Assembly: GCF_021390435.2 (NCBI RefSeq)
Contig: NZ_JAJVCN010000004.1
Coordinates: 1,654,501 to 1,718,500, forward strand
DNA: 64,000 nucleotides
From: Kibdelosporangium philippinense
GTDB taxonomy: Bacteria > Actinomycetota > Actinomycetes > Mycobacteriales > Pseudonocardiaceae
Reading direction: 5' to 3'
A program made the translations under genes and the position numbers. Positions 50,834 through 59,486 of the stretch are shown in pieces. The notes beneath the pieces were generated by a model. That model was not told where the DNA came from. It searched no databases and was given only the letters and a program-made list of their open reading frames with translations. Each line of letters opens with the position of its first letter. The stretch's first letter is position 1.

Positions 50834-51103
50834 TTATGCAGGTAGCTGCGAGTGTTCGTCGGAATCCGTGCACAACGAGGCGATGTAGTCCAGCGAGATG
50901 TCCAGCGCGTCGGCGATCGCCGCGACCGTGAAGAACGAGGGGCTCGGAATCCGGCCTGCCTCGATCTTTCGCAGCGTCTCGTGTGACAGGCCGGTTTCGC
51001 CTGCCAGCTGCACCAGGCTCATCGAGCCACGCGCCGCGCGCAATACTGCGGCCAGTTGCTTGCCGCGTTCCCGTTCTTGGGGTGTCAGGGGAGCCCGCAC
51101 CAT
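50834..51103 (-). CDS. XRE-family helix-turn-helix regulator
   Basis: This 89-residue protein is nearly all HTH_3 domain: QLAAVLRAARGSMSLVQLAG, ETGLSHETLRKIEAGRIPSP and FFTVAAIADALDISLDYIAS. It should bind DNA as a dimer. GTG or ATG start near 51103. It lies upstream of the TROVE/vWA operon on the same strand, with 149 bp between, and may regulate it. No second effector domain is present. Confidence 0.88.
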   Translation of the reverse strand: MVRAPLTPQERERGKQLAAVLRAARGSMSLVQLAGETGLSHETLRKIEAGRIPSPSFFTVAAIADALDISLDYIASLCTDSDEHSQLPA

Positions 51104-51134
51104 GGATCAACGGTAACCCAGATCATGAAGCGAG

Positions 51135-51293
51135 TCACCTCAAGACAGTGATGTGCTCGAGAACATCCTCGAATACGTCGATATCGCCGAAGTTGACAGT
51201 GACGTCGCCGACCGACACCAAGGGCTGCGCGGCCGCCGGGCTGCCGATGAGAATCGTGCAGCAGGCCGCCGCGACGAGCATGGTTCTACGCAT
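51135..51293 (-). CDS. Small secreted peptide of 52 residues
   Basis: This short gene begins at ATG 51293 with AGGAGG five bases upstream and ends at TGA 51135-51137. The first 22 residues form a signal peptide (MRRTMLVAAACCTILIGSPA then AA). The mature part of about 30 residues reads QPLVSVGDVTVNFGDIDVFE followed by DVLEHITVLR and is acidic, with no cysteine. The strong ribosome site, signal peptide and clean frame support a real gene; its role is unknown. It lies between the XRE regulator and the broken dehydrogenase. Confidence 0.65.
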   Translation of the reverse strand: MRRTMLVAAACCTILIGSPAAAQPLVSVGDVTVNFGDIDVFEDVLEHITVLR

Positions 51294-51353
51294 GTGAACC
51301 TCCTGGAGGCAAACGGGGTGTTCTTTCCAGAAAACACGGGGTTCGCGGGATGA

Positions 51354-54097
51354 TCAATCGGCCGGTGGGTGGCTTGTCGCTCCACTCTGGACACGCTCGG
51401 CCAGCAGTTCTGCCAGGTGATGGGCCGATCGGTTGGTCAATTGGGTGATCTGTGTCCGGCAGCTGAAACCATCGGCGAGTACGAGGGTATCGTCGCGCGC
51501 GGCGCGGATCCGCGGCAGGAGTACCTGTTCGGCGGCGGCCACGGACACGTCGTAGTGTCCGCGTTCGAAGCCGAAGTTGCCAGCCAGACCGCAACAACTC
51601 GCCGGGAGTTCGGTGTTGTCCACACCCGCCCTGCGCAGCAGTTCGACATCCGCCGCGGAACCGGTGTCGGCGTGCTGATGGCAATGCGTTTGGCTCATTG
51701 AGCGTGCGTCGAGTTTCGGCGGTTCATAGTCCGCCTCGATCAGCAACTGCGCGAACGTCCGGACACGGCTTGCGCTCCGACGTGCGGCTTCGGTGTCGAG
51801 TACGCGGGGAAGATCCGAGTGCAGTGCCGCGGTACAGCTCGGTTCCAAGCCGACAATGGGGATGTCCGGGATGGCGTCGAGCGCACGCACAGTCCTGGCC
51901 ATAACTCGCCGTGCGACGCCGAGTTGACCAGTGGTGAGCCAGGTCAGGCCACAGCACTGGGTTCCTGGCGGCACGATCACCTCAAATCCCGCCGATTCCA
52001 GGACTTCGACGGCTGCTTGGAGTACCTGCGGGCTGAAGTGGTTGTTGAACGAGTCCACCCACAGCAACACGGGACGGTGTGCCGTGAAGGTCACCTTCGC
52101 GGCGTCTGACGCACCAAAAGAGGCCCTCACGGCGTTGCCATCGTGGGTGTGCCGTGCCCGGAACCATTGCCGGAACGTTTCCCTCGCGTACTGCGGGATC
52201 GCCCGTTCTGGCGCGATTCCGCCAAGGCGCTTGACCAAAGCGGACCGTGTCACCGCGTTCACCAGGCGTGGTGCTCGTGCGGCCTTTCGTGACCACAAAG
52301 GAAGCCAGCCCATCGAGTAGTGTGACATCGGGCGCAGCCTGCGGCGGTAGTGGTGGTGCAGGAACTCTGACTTGTAGCTGGCCATGTCCACCCCGACGGG
52401 GCAGTCCGAGCTGCATCCCTTGCATGACAGGCACAGATCCAGCGCGTCACGGACCTCGGTCGACCGCCAGCCGTCGGTGATCACTTCGCCTTGCGTCATC
52501 TCGTACAGCAACCTGGCACGGCCACGGGTGGAGTCACGTTCGTCGCGCGTCACGCGATAGCTCGGGCACATCACCGAACCCGACATCGTCCGACATTTGC
52601 CGACGCCGACACAACGCCTGGTGGCCTTGGCGAAATCGTCGCCATCCCCGGGATAACGCAATACCGGGGTCAACGGCAGCGGGACGCGCGCCGGTGACAC
52701 CCGCAAGTCCTGATCGGACGGTCGAGCGTGCACGACCATCCCTGGGTTGAGCAGGCCCTCGGGATCCCAGATCGCCTTGAACCGGGCCATCAACGCCATT
52801 GCCTGCGGGCTGTAGACCAGGCCGAGCAAATCGGACCGGGCCTGGCCGTCGCCGTGCTCACCCGAAGGGGAACCGCCGTGTTTCGCGACAAGGCGGGCCG
52901 CGTCGGTGAGGAACCGCCGGAACGCGGCCGTACCGTCGGTGGTGCTGAAGTCGAAGGAGAGCCGGACATGCAGGCAGCCTTCGCCGAAATGGCCGTAAAC
53001 CGCACCACGAAGTCCATACCGCCGCAACAAGTCGGTGAATTCACGCAAGTACGCGCCGAGATTGGCAGGCGGGACGGCAGCGTCTTCCCACCCGGGCCAT
53101 GCTTCCGAACGATCCGGCAGCCGGGTCGCCAGACCGGCTCCATCCTCGCGGATGCTCCACAATGCGCGCTGATCCGCGGGATCTTGGGCCAGGTAGGCGC
53201 CGACGAATCCCTCGGTCTCTTTCGCGGCTGCGATGAGCCCGTCGGACTGGTCCGGGGTGATTTCGGCGAACAGCCATGCGTTGCCGTCGGGCAGGTTTTC
53301 CAGCGCGGCGGGCCTGGTGACCATTTTGGTCAGCTCGCGGTCCAAGCCCTCCAAGGTCATTGGCTTGCGCTGGATCAACGCGGGCACCGCGTTTGCGGCG
53401 GCGAACGTGTCGCTGTAGCCGAGCACCAGCAGTTCTCGTGTTTTCAGCCGGGACACCAATTTCAGGGTCGCCGAAAGCACCACGACACAGGTGCCTTCCG
53501 TGCCGACGAGGGCGCGGGCAAGGTCGAAGCCGTTCTCGGGCAACAGGTGCTCTAGTGCGTAACCAGACACCTGGCGGGGAAACCGGCCGAACTCCGTGCG
53601 GATCGTGGCCGGGTTGTCCATGACCAGTGTGTGGACGGCAGCCAGTGTTTCGTTCGCTGGCTCAAGGTTGGGACCGACGGTCATGATCGTGCCGTCGTAG
53701 GTCATGACTTCGAGCTCGCGGACGTTGTCGCTGGTCCGGCCCCACGCCAGGGAATGCGAGCCGCAGGCGTTGTTGCCGATCATGCCGCCGATCGTGCACC
53801 GTCCGTGTGTGGACGGATCCGGTCCGAACGCGAGGCAGTGCCCATTCGCGACTGTTTGCAGGTCGTCCAGCACGATGCCGGGCTCGACGACAGCGGTTTT
53901 GGTGTCTGGGTCGAACTTGAGGACCTTGTTGTAGTGCCGCGAAAAGTCCAGGATCACGCCATCGCTGATGGCCTGGCCGGATGTGCTCGTGCCACCTCCG
54001 CGTGCGGTGATCGGCGCGTTGTGCCTGCGACATGCTGCACGGCCGCGACCTCGCCACGGACCGATGCGGGCAGGTCGTCGATCAGCTCAGTGCTCAT
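51354..54097 (-). pseudogene. FAD/iron-sulfur D-2-hydroxyglutarate (YdiJ/D-lactate-type) dehydrogenase, 5' deleted
   Basis: The gene has an FAD_binding_4 part (TIGGMIGNNACGSHSLAWGR), a long FAD-oxidase C part (GHFGEGCLHVRLSF, GEHGDGQARS), a 4Fe-4S part (CLSCKGCSSDCPVGVDM) and a CCG-type part (CCGLTWLTTGQLG, CCGLAGNFGFERGHYD). This is the architecture of large YdiJ-type D-2-hydroxyacid dehydrogenases. The ATG 54097 frame (MSTELIDDLPASVRGEVAAV) jumps frame near 54040 straight into CRRHNAPITARGGGTS, so roughly 35-50 residues of the FAD domain are missing. A repeat of 54 bp is inserted in frame at 52083-52136. It probably lacks activity. Confidence 0.8.
52080..52136. repeat. Dispersed palindromic repeat, in-frame coding copy
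   Basis: This element matches 15288-15345, with GCCGTGAAGGTCACCTTCGC at its left end. It sits inside the dehydrogenase gene. On the coding strand it adds about 18 residues, AVRASFGASDAAKVTFTA, between RHTHDGN and HRPVLLWVDSFNN, without breaking the frame. Confidence 0.75.
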
Positions 54098-54644
54098 GCT
54101 GACGAGCTTCTTGTTGAGCTTCGTACAAAGCGAACGGGTCGAGCACTTGCCTGCCGATCATCTCCGCGAGTGTCGCTTCATCGTACGAGGTCACGGCCTG
54201 TGTCGCGTCCCGTGTTCCTTCGTCGGTGCGGTTGGACTGGAAGATCCCGGCTGCGGATCGGGGCAGGAAGTCCTCGTAGACAATCGGTTTCGCTTCGCCC
54301 GCGAGGTGCTTCGAGGCGAGGCCCTGCTCTGCCATGCCTTTCTCGTCCGCTGGCAGGTCCTCCCGCCACACGCTTTCGGCGATGTCCTGCCTCGGTTGCC
54401 CTGTCTCGGCGACCAGACGGTCCACTTCGGCGATCATCCGGTCGTAGAGTTCTCGGCCTTTGCGGGTCAACGCGATGCCACGGGCTTCGACTTCGCCGAA
54501 CCTCACGCGCATGGTTCCGTCGGTTACCTCGCCATCGGTTTGGCGGAACTTGCGTGGCAGCCAATGCGCGGAAGGACGTCTGTCGCAAAGGACGTCCAGG
54601 TCCGGCATCTCGGTGTGCCCCTCGGACGGTCTTCGAGGCAGCAT
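54087..54644 (-). pseudogene. hglS: C-terminal fragment of HglS (2-oxoadipate dioxygenase/decarboxylase)
   Basis: The frame reads TDGTMRVRFGEVEARGIALT, then GKPIVYEDFLPRSAAGIF-like AKPIVYEDFLPRSAAGIFQS, the C-terminal core of the DUF1338/HglS family, which converts 2-oxoadipate to D-2-hydroxyglutarate. Only about 185 residues remain, and the N-terminal part carrying the two metal histidines is missing. The 5' end is fused to the divergent start of the molybdenum-enzyme FAD subunit. It lies just before the broken D-2-hydroxyglutarate-type dehydrogenase, so consecutive enzymes of lysine degradation appear lost together. Confidence 0.75.
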
Positions 54645-55503
54645 GAAACCCGCAGCCGTCGACTACGTCCGCGCGGAGTCCGTGGCCCACACACTGGCCC
54701 TTCTGTCCGATGTGGATGGAGCTAGGGTCATCGCAGGCGGCCAAAGTCTTGTCACCATGATGAATCTACGCCTGGCCAGGCCAACGCTCCTTGTCGACGT
54801 CACCGCATTGCCCGAGCTGGCAAGGACCTTTGACGACGTCGACTCGGTGGTGCTCGGAACCCTTGTGCGGCAACGAACCCTGGAAACCGACCCGCTGCTC
54901 ACGCATCGCCTGCCATTCGCGGCCGATGCCGTGCGGCACACCGGACACGTGGCGATCCGAAACCGCGGAACTCTCGGCGGCGCCCTGGCGCACGCGGATC
55001 CGTCCGGCGAGTTGCCGCTGGTAGCGGTGGTGAGCGGCGCGACGATCCACCTGGAGTTCCAGAGGGGACGCCGGGAAGTGGCCGCGGAGGACTTCTTCCT
55101 GTCGTACTACATGGCCGACATCGAGCCCGACGAACTCCTGACCTGGGTACGGATGCCCACCCAATCTCCAGGCCAAGGCTGGGGTTTCACAGAACACGTC
55201 CAACGCCACGGCGAATACGGCATCGCGGACGCGGGCGCCCTGATGACCACGGACGCAAAAGGCCGTGTGACCAGTGTCCGCGCAGGTCTCTTGCACGCCG
55301 CCGACCGCCCGCTGCTCGTCCGCGAACCCGCGGACGTCATCGGAGAAAACCCGTCCTCCGAGGCTTGGGCAAGCGTTGCCCGTTCCTGGGTACGCAGCGC
55401 CGAACCCGCGGAGGACCCCGACTACATCCGTGCCGTCGCCGCAGACGCACTGGCAACAAGCCTGACCCTGGCATACCGCCGCGCGCAGGAGGAGCAGCTA
55501 TGA
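54643..55503 (+). CDS. Molybdenum hydroxylase FAD subunit (CoxM/XdhB-type)
   Basis: This 286-residue protein has the FAD-binding motif RVIAGGQSLVTMMNLRLA near residue 29 and the second motif RNRGTLGGALAHADPSGELP near 107, with the usual C-terminal CO_deh_flav_C domain. It passes electrons between the molybdopterin and iron-sulfur subunits to an acceptor in xanthine-, CO- or aldehyde-type hydroxylases. GAGGCAGC precedes ATG 54643. Its start region is jammed against the HglS fragment, so its promoter may be lost. The iron-sulfur gene follows with a 4-bp overlap, but no large subunit is present. Confidence 0.85.
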   Translation: MKPAAVDYVRAESVAHTLALLSDVDGARVIAGGQSLVTMMNLRLARPTLLVDVTALPELARTFDDVDSVVLGTLVRQRTLETDPLLTHRLPFAADAVRHTGHVAIRNRGTLGGALAHADPSGELPLVAVVSGATIHLEFQRGRREVAAEDFFLSYYMADIEPDELLTWVRMPTQSPGQGWGFTEHVQRHGEYGIADAGALMTTDAKGRVTSVRAGLLHAADRPLLVREPADVIGENPSSEAWASVARSWVRSAEPAEDPDYIRAVAADALATSLTLAYRRAQEEQL

Positions 55504-55970
55504 CCGACCATGCGATTCGCCTCGTGGTCAACGGCAAGGAGGTCACCGCGACCGTGCCCGCGCGTCTGACCCTCGCCGACTTCCTGCGTGACCACCTCGG
55601 TCTCACAGGCACGCACCTTGGCTGTGAACACGGCGTCTGCGGCGCGTGCACAGTCCTGCAGGACGATCGCAGCGTGCGCGCGTGCATCACCTTGGCAGTC
55701 CAAGCCGACGGATGTTCAATCACCACAGTCGAAGGGCTCACCGGGCCACTCGCCGAACGACTCAGGGCGTCGTTCACTCGTTGCCACGGCCTGCGATGCG
55801 GGTTCTGAACGCCGGGATTCCTGATCACGGCAACGGAAATGATCGAGAGCGAGGCCCGGCCGAAGCCGCTGACCGCCGAGTTCGTCCGCGAGACGTTGTC
55901 CGGCAACACCTGCCGCTGTACCGGCTACCAGGGCATCGTGCAAGCCGTTCTCGCAGCTGAAGACTCGTGA
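55500..55970 (+). pseudogene. Molybdenum hydroxylase [2Fe-2S] subunit with in-frame TGA at a ligand cysteine
   Basis: The protein begins MTDHAIRLVVNGKEVTATVP and has the plant-type cluster motif GCEHGVCGACTVLQ. At the second cluster the gene reads HGLRCGF, then TGA (55806-55808), then TPGFLITATEMIE, and later NTCRCTGYQGIVQAVL, ending at TGA 55968-55970. The TGA is exactly where the family has cysteine (CGFCTPG). A TGC-to-TGA change would produce it. The C-terminal cluster domain would be lost on normal translation. Readthrough as cysteine or selenocysteine is a less likely alternative. Confidence 0.88.
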
Positions 55971-56009
55971 GTGGTTAGCCGTGTTCTAACCCTGCTAACC
56001 ACTCACGAG
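55964..56009. terminator. Stem-loop with 16-bp perfect arms
   Basis: CTCGTGAGTGGTTAGC (55964-55979) and GCTAACCACTCACGAG (55994-56009) are perfect complements around a 14-base loop. The structure spans the end of the iron-sulfur subunit gene and reaches the 3' end of the convergent secreted protease gene. It suits a bidirectional terminator, though no T-run follows. Confidence 0.65.
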
Positions 56010-56016
56010 GGGTGGG

Positions 56017-56571
56017 TTACTGCCTGGCGTCCGGTGATCCGCGCAAGGTGCAGATCGATGGCGCCATGACCTCTTGCGGGCTGCCCCAGCCGGCACACCG
56101 GTACGTGGAGTGGCCGTACCAGTCGTGGCCGAACTCGTGCGCGGCAAGCAAAGCGTCGTCACCGACGCCGCCCATGTACAACGCGATGCGCTGGCCACGG
56201 CCCCAGTTGCAGCCGACGATCCGGCCGCCACCACCGCAGTCGGTGATGTAGCTGTTCCGGCATTCCACTGGGGTTCCGCCGCCTTCGGTCAGGCCTTGCC
56301 ACGCGGCGGCGCCCCGCCGGATGGCGGCGGCGTGCTGCGAGCAGGAGGCGGTGATGTAGTAGCTGCGCCGGTTGGGCACCGGCCACGCCTGGATCTCCAC
56401 GCCGTCGGGCAGTGCCGCTGGCAGTGCGCTGGCCTCGACTTCGACGGCCGTGGTCGCGTGTGCTTCGTTTTCGTCGTGGCCGAGATCGACTTGCACGGCC
56501 GGGCCCATGACCGCGAGCGCGACACCGGCGGTGGCTACCAGGCCATATCTCAACAACAGCTTTTTCAGCAT
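56017..56571 (-). CDS. Secreted small zinc metalloprotease
   Basis: This 184-residue protein has an N-terminal signal/anchor (LKKLLLRYGLVATAGVALAV). The catalytic motif HEFGHDWYGHS gives HExxH plus a third histidine five residues on, resembling snapalysin-like (M7) peptidases, and VMAPSICTL could be the Met-turn. Several cysteines (CSQH, CRNS, DCGGG, GCNW, RCAGW, ICTL) suggest disulfide bonds. It should be exported. ATG 56571 is chosen because the signal sequence starts there; a longer frame to 56664 lacks one. It is divergent from the P450. Confidence 0.72.
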   Translation of the reverse strand: MLKKLLLRYGLVATAGVALAVMGPAVQVDLGHDENEAHATTAVEVEASALPAALPDGVEIQAWPVPNRRSYYITASCSQHAAAIRRGAAAWQGLTEGGGTPVECRNSYITDCGGGGRIVGCNWGRGQRIALYMGGVGDDALLAAHEFGHDWYGHSTYRCAGWGSPQEVMAPSICTLRGSPDARQ

Positions 56572-56704
56572 AGATGTGTCCTTCACTTGCAGGGGAGTGA
56601 CGGCGAGGGCAAACCTCACCAAGTGGACACCGGAAACGTAAACCCTTAACTCTGGCTCGTTCAATACGACGTTAGTAGGTATTAGGTTCCCGCGATATGT
56701 ACAT

Positions 56705-56719
56705 CTGAATATGATTCAG
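56705..56719. promoter_or_regulatory. 15-bp palindrome upstream of the P450
   Basis: CTGAAT-ATG-ATTCAG is a perfect palindrome 20 bp before the P450 start, in the AT-rich divergent region. The CTGAAT core also occurs in the arms at 44283-44322. It could be an operator of an unlinked regulator. Confidence 0.5.
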
Positions 56720-56739
56720 GTTTGACGGGAGGAGCTCGA

Positions 56740-57933
56740 ATGGTCGAAGCGTATCCCTTTGGTGCGGCGGACAGTGCCGCACCGCACCCGCGATATGCGG
56801 CGCTACGTGAGGAAAGCGGGCTCGCGCGGATCAAAACCCGGTGGGGCGGCGAGGGTTGGCTGGCCACGCGATACCAGGACGTCAAGCTGGTACTGGGTGA
56901 TCAACGGTTTTCCCGCGAACTGGCCGCGGGACGCGAGGAGATCCTCCGGCCCAGGCCCTCGGTGGACGCGCCAGAGCAGATGATCAGTATGGATCCGCCC
57001 AATCACACCCGGCTGCGTCGCTTGGTAGCCAAGGCTTTCACCGCGCATCGCGTCGAAGAACTCCGCCCGCGTGTGACCGCGATGGTCGACGACTTACTTG
57101 ATCAAATGGACGTTCCCGCGCGTACCGGCGATCTCGCGACCGCGCTGGCATGGCCGCTGCCGATGATGGTGATCAGTGAAATGCTCGGTGTTCCCGAGGC
57201 GGACCGGGACAACTTCCGCCGGTGGACCGAGTTGGTGCTGGCCCTCGGCACGGAAACCACACTCGAGGAAATGACCGACGCCCGCGGGCAACTCAACGGA
57301 TACCTTGCCGATCTGATCGCGCAGCGGCGCGTGAACCCGACCACTGACCTGCTGTCCGACCTGGTGGCGGCACGTGACGAAGGCGATCGGCTGTCCGAGG
57401 AGGAACTGATCCGGCTCGGCGTCACGCTGCTCATCGCCGGGCACGAGACGACCGCCAACCAGATCGGCAACTTCGTATTCGTGTTGCTCGACAACGATCG
57501 CGCGGGCTGGCGGCACCTGGTGGCCTCACCGGATGTGGTGCCCAAGGCTGTTGAGGAACTGCTGCGCTACGTCCCGATGGCCGCGAGCGCCGACTTCGCT
57601 CGTGTCGCCCGCGAGGACGTCGAAGTCGGTGGCCACCTGGTTCGCGCGGGTGAAACCGTTCTCGTGCAGATTCACGCCGCCAACCGTGACAGCTCGGTAT
57701 TCGAGGCGCCTGACGACCTCGACCTGGCCCGGACGCCGAACCAGCACATCGCGTTCGGGTTCGGCGTGCACCACTGCCTCGGGGTTTCCTTGGCACGACT
57801 GGAGCTGCGGATCGTGCTCAGCGCACTGCTCGCGCGTTTCCCTGATCTCCGCCTGAATGTGCCCGCTGCGGACGTGCCGTGGCGCACCGACCGGTTGGTC
57901 CGTGGCGTGCGCGCTTTGCCTGTGGCGTGGTGA
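56740..57933 (+). CDS. Cytochrome P450
   Basis: This 397-residue P450 has the I-helix motif LLIAGHETTANQ, the ExxR motif EELLRYV, and the heme-binding loop FGFGVHHCLGVSLARLELR with proximal cysteine C346. MISMDPPNHTRLRRLVAKAF is the usual N-terminal block of CYP105/107-like bacterial enzymes. It should hydroxylate a small molecule with electrons from a ferredoxin not encoded here. ATG 56740 follows GGGAGGAG. No biosynthetic partner genes are next to it, except the convergent luciferase-like enzyme. Confidence 0.93.
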   Translation: MVEAYPFGAADSAAPHPRYAALREESGLARIKTRWGGEGWLATRYQDVKLVLGDQRFSRELAAGREEILRPRPSVDAPEQMISMDPPNHTRLRRLVAKAFTAHRVEELRPRVTAMVDDLLDQMDVPARTGDLATALAWPLPMMVISEMLGVPEADRDNFRRWTELVLALGTETTLEEMTDARGQLNGYLADLIAQRRVNPTTDLLSDLVAARDEGDRLSEEELIRLGVTLLIAGHETTANQIGNFVFVLLDNDRAGWRHLVASPDVVPKAVEELLRYVPMAASADFARVAREDVEVGGHLVRAGETVLVQIHAANRDSSVFEAPDDLDLARTPNQHIAFGFGVHHCLGVSLARLELRIVLSALLARFPDLRLNVPAADVPWRTDRLVRGVRALPVAW

Positions 57934-57935
57934 AG

Positions 57936-58952
57936 TCAGCTCGCCGGTTTCCACCCCAGTTCCGGTCCTAGCTTCGTGGCGATGTCGGTGAGGATCTGCA
58001 CGTAGTCCTCGTGATCGAAGGTGAACGGCAGCGCGAACGCGACTTCGTCCACCTCGCGGAAGGCCGGGTCGTTGTAGAGCTGCTCGGCGATCTGGGCTGA
58101 GGTGCCGATGATGTCGCGGGCGAACATCATCCGTGCTGGCCCTTGTGGTGTCGCGGTTCGAGGCGTGCGCTTTTCCACGTACGCCTCGTACTTCGCGCGC
58201 TGTTCCGGCGTGGCGGTGTCGGTCGGGATGACGACAAGGCCTTGAGAGACACGGGATTGCTCGCCGTTCGGGTGATGCGCGCGGTACGCGTTGACCAGTG
58301 CGAGCTGGATCTGCGCGAAATCCTCGATCTCTGTCGCCTTGACCACGTTGCTGATCAGCAGGTTCATCCCGTTTTCGGCGGCCCACTGGGCGGATCGTTC
58401 GCTGCCGCCGCCGTACCACATCCGGTCGATCAGACCGGTCGAGTGCGGCTGCACGTGATCGGAGAACTCCTCGATTCCCACGGTCGCGGTCTCGCTTGCC
58501 TTCTCGCCCTTGATGAAGTTCAGCAGCCGGGTAACGCGCTGGTAGCTGAAATCCTCGATGTCCGCGGTGTCCGGATAGAGGGATTCTTTGACGGTTTCGT
58601 ACCGCATCGGCGGGCCGACACTGACACCCGGATTGAGGCGCCCGCCGGTCAGGATGTCGACGGTGGCAAGGTCTTCGGCGAGCCGCAACGGATTCTCCCA
58701 GCCGAGCGGGATGACCGCGGTGCCGAGGCTGATCCGGCTGGTGCGCTGGGACGCCGCCGCGAGGATCGCGACCGGTGACGAGATTCCGTATTGCAGGTGG
58801 CGGTGCCGGACCCACGCACTGTCGAAGCCCAGCTCCTCGCCGAGGGCGATGATGTCCAATGTCGACTCATGGCCGGGGCGCGGATTGTTCGCGTCGAAGA
58901 GACCGATGGTCAGGAAACCCAGTTTGCGCAGGGACTGCGTAGGCAACGGCAC
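57936..58952 (-). CDS. LLM-class flavin-dependent oxidoreductase (bacterial luciferase-like)
   Basis: This 338-residue protein has the luciferase-like features LDIIALGEELGFDSAWVRHR, IPLGWENPLRLAEDLATVDI and GGRLNPGVSVGPP. Later it reads MWYGGGSERSAQWAAENGMN and VRGLV-like QGLVVIPTD. It probably uses FMNH2 with oxygen on an aldehyde-, sulfonate- or amine-type substrate. GTG 58952 follows AGGAAGGACC. The stop is 2 bp from the convergent P450 stop. Confidence 0.86.
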   Translation of the reverse strand: MPLPTQSLRKLGFLTIGLFDANNPRPGHESTLDIIALGEELGFDSAWVRHRHLQYGISSPVAILAAASQRTSRISLGTAVIPLGWENPLRLAEDLATVDILTGGRLNPGVSVGPPMRYETVKESLYPDTADIEDFSYQRVTRLLNFIKGEKASETATVGIEEFSDHVQPHSTGLIDRMWYGGGSERSAQWAAENGMNLLISNVVKATEIEDFAQIQLALVNAYRAHHPNGEQSRVSQGLVVIPTDTATPEQRAKYEAYVEKRTPRTATPQGPARMMFARDIIGTSAQIAEQLYNDPAFREVDEVAFALPFTFDHEDYVQILTDIATKLGPELGWKPAS

Positions 58953-58967
58953 GGCTGCGGGTCCTTC

Positions 58968-59408
58968 CTAGCTGAGAGATGACCATCTTGGAAACATCGC
59001 AGATTGTCCAACGTACTGACCATCTTCGTTGAGAAGGTTCCATAGGGTGAGAGCCTCGACCCGGAAAAGTCGGCCGGATTTTGCCACCCGGATCCCGTGG
59101 TAGCCCGAGATGAAACCGTTCTCGCTGACGGTATCCAGCAGGTGCTGCCGGTCTTCCCGGTTGCCAGGCAGCGCCGACAGGCGGGAAGGTAGTGTGACGA
59201 ACTCGTCCCAGCTGTATTCGAAGCAAGCCTGCGCGGTCTTGTTGGCGTACGTGAAGACCGGATCGGGCGCCGCGTCGTGGGCCAGCAGGCCGAAGGGTGC
59301 TTCTTCGTAGAGCCACTCGGGGTCGTCGCTTGGCAGCGGATGCCCGACGAGCTTGAGGTGGTTCAGGTTGAGCAGCCTGGCGAAGGCTTGCGCACGCCGA
59401 ATGTCCAC
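58968..59408 (-). CDS. MEKHLA domain protein
   Basis: This 146-residue protein contains LVGHPLPSDDPEWLYEEAPF, then LLAHDAAPDPVFTYANKTAQ and FEYSWDEFVTLPSRLSA, the defining sequence of the MEKHLA domain (a PAS-like fold). MEKHLA domains occur in plant regulators and as stand-alone bacterial proteins, probably binding a small ligand. GTG 59408 is used; the frame is open further upstream to 59477. Next on the same strand is the luciferase-like enzyme with a 15-bp gap, so the two are likely co-transcribed. Confidence 0.85.
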   Translation of the reverse strand: MDIRRAQAFARLLNLNHLKLVGHPLPSDDPEWLYEEAPFGLLAHDAAPDPVFTYANKTAQACFEYSWDEFVTLPSRLSALPGNREDRQHLLDTVSENGFISGYHGIRVAKSGRLFRVEALTLWNLLNEDGQYVGQSAMFPRWSSLS

Positions 59409-59486
59409 ACTGCACTGTAACCCCGCTTGTACTGGGACGATGCCGCATGGCCTGAAATTGTCGGACCCCATTGGCATGCTGTTGCG

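Noticed and set aside
55806..55808. Selenocysteine codon
   Set aside because: No selenoprotein precedent for this cluster ligand is known to me and no SECIS element or sel gene is visible; kept as a test in the findings but not annotated.
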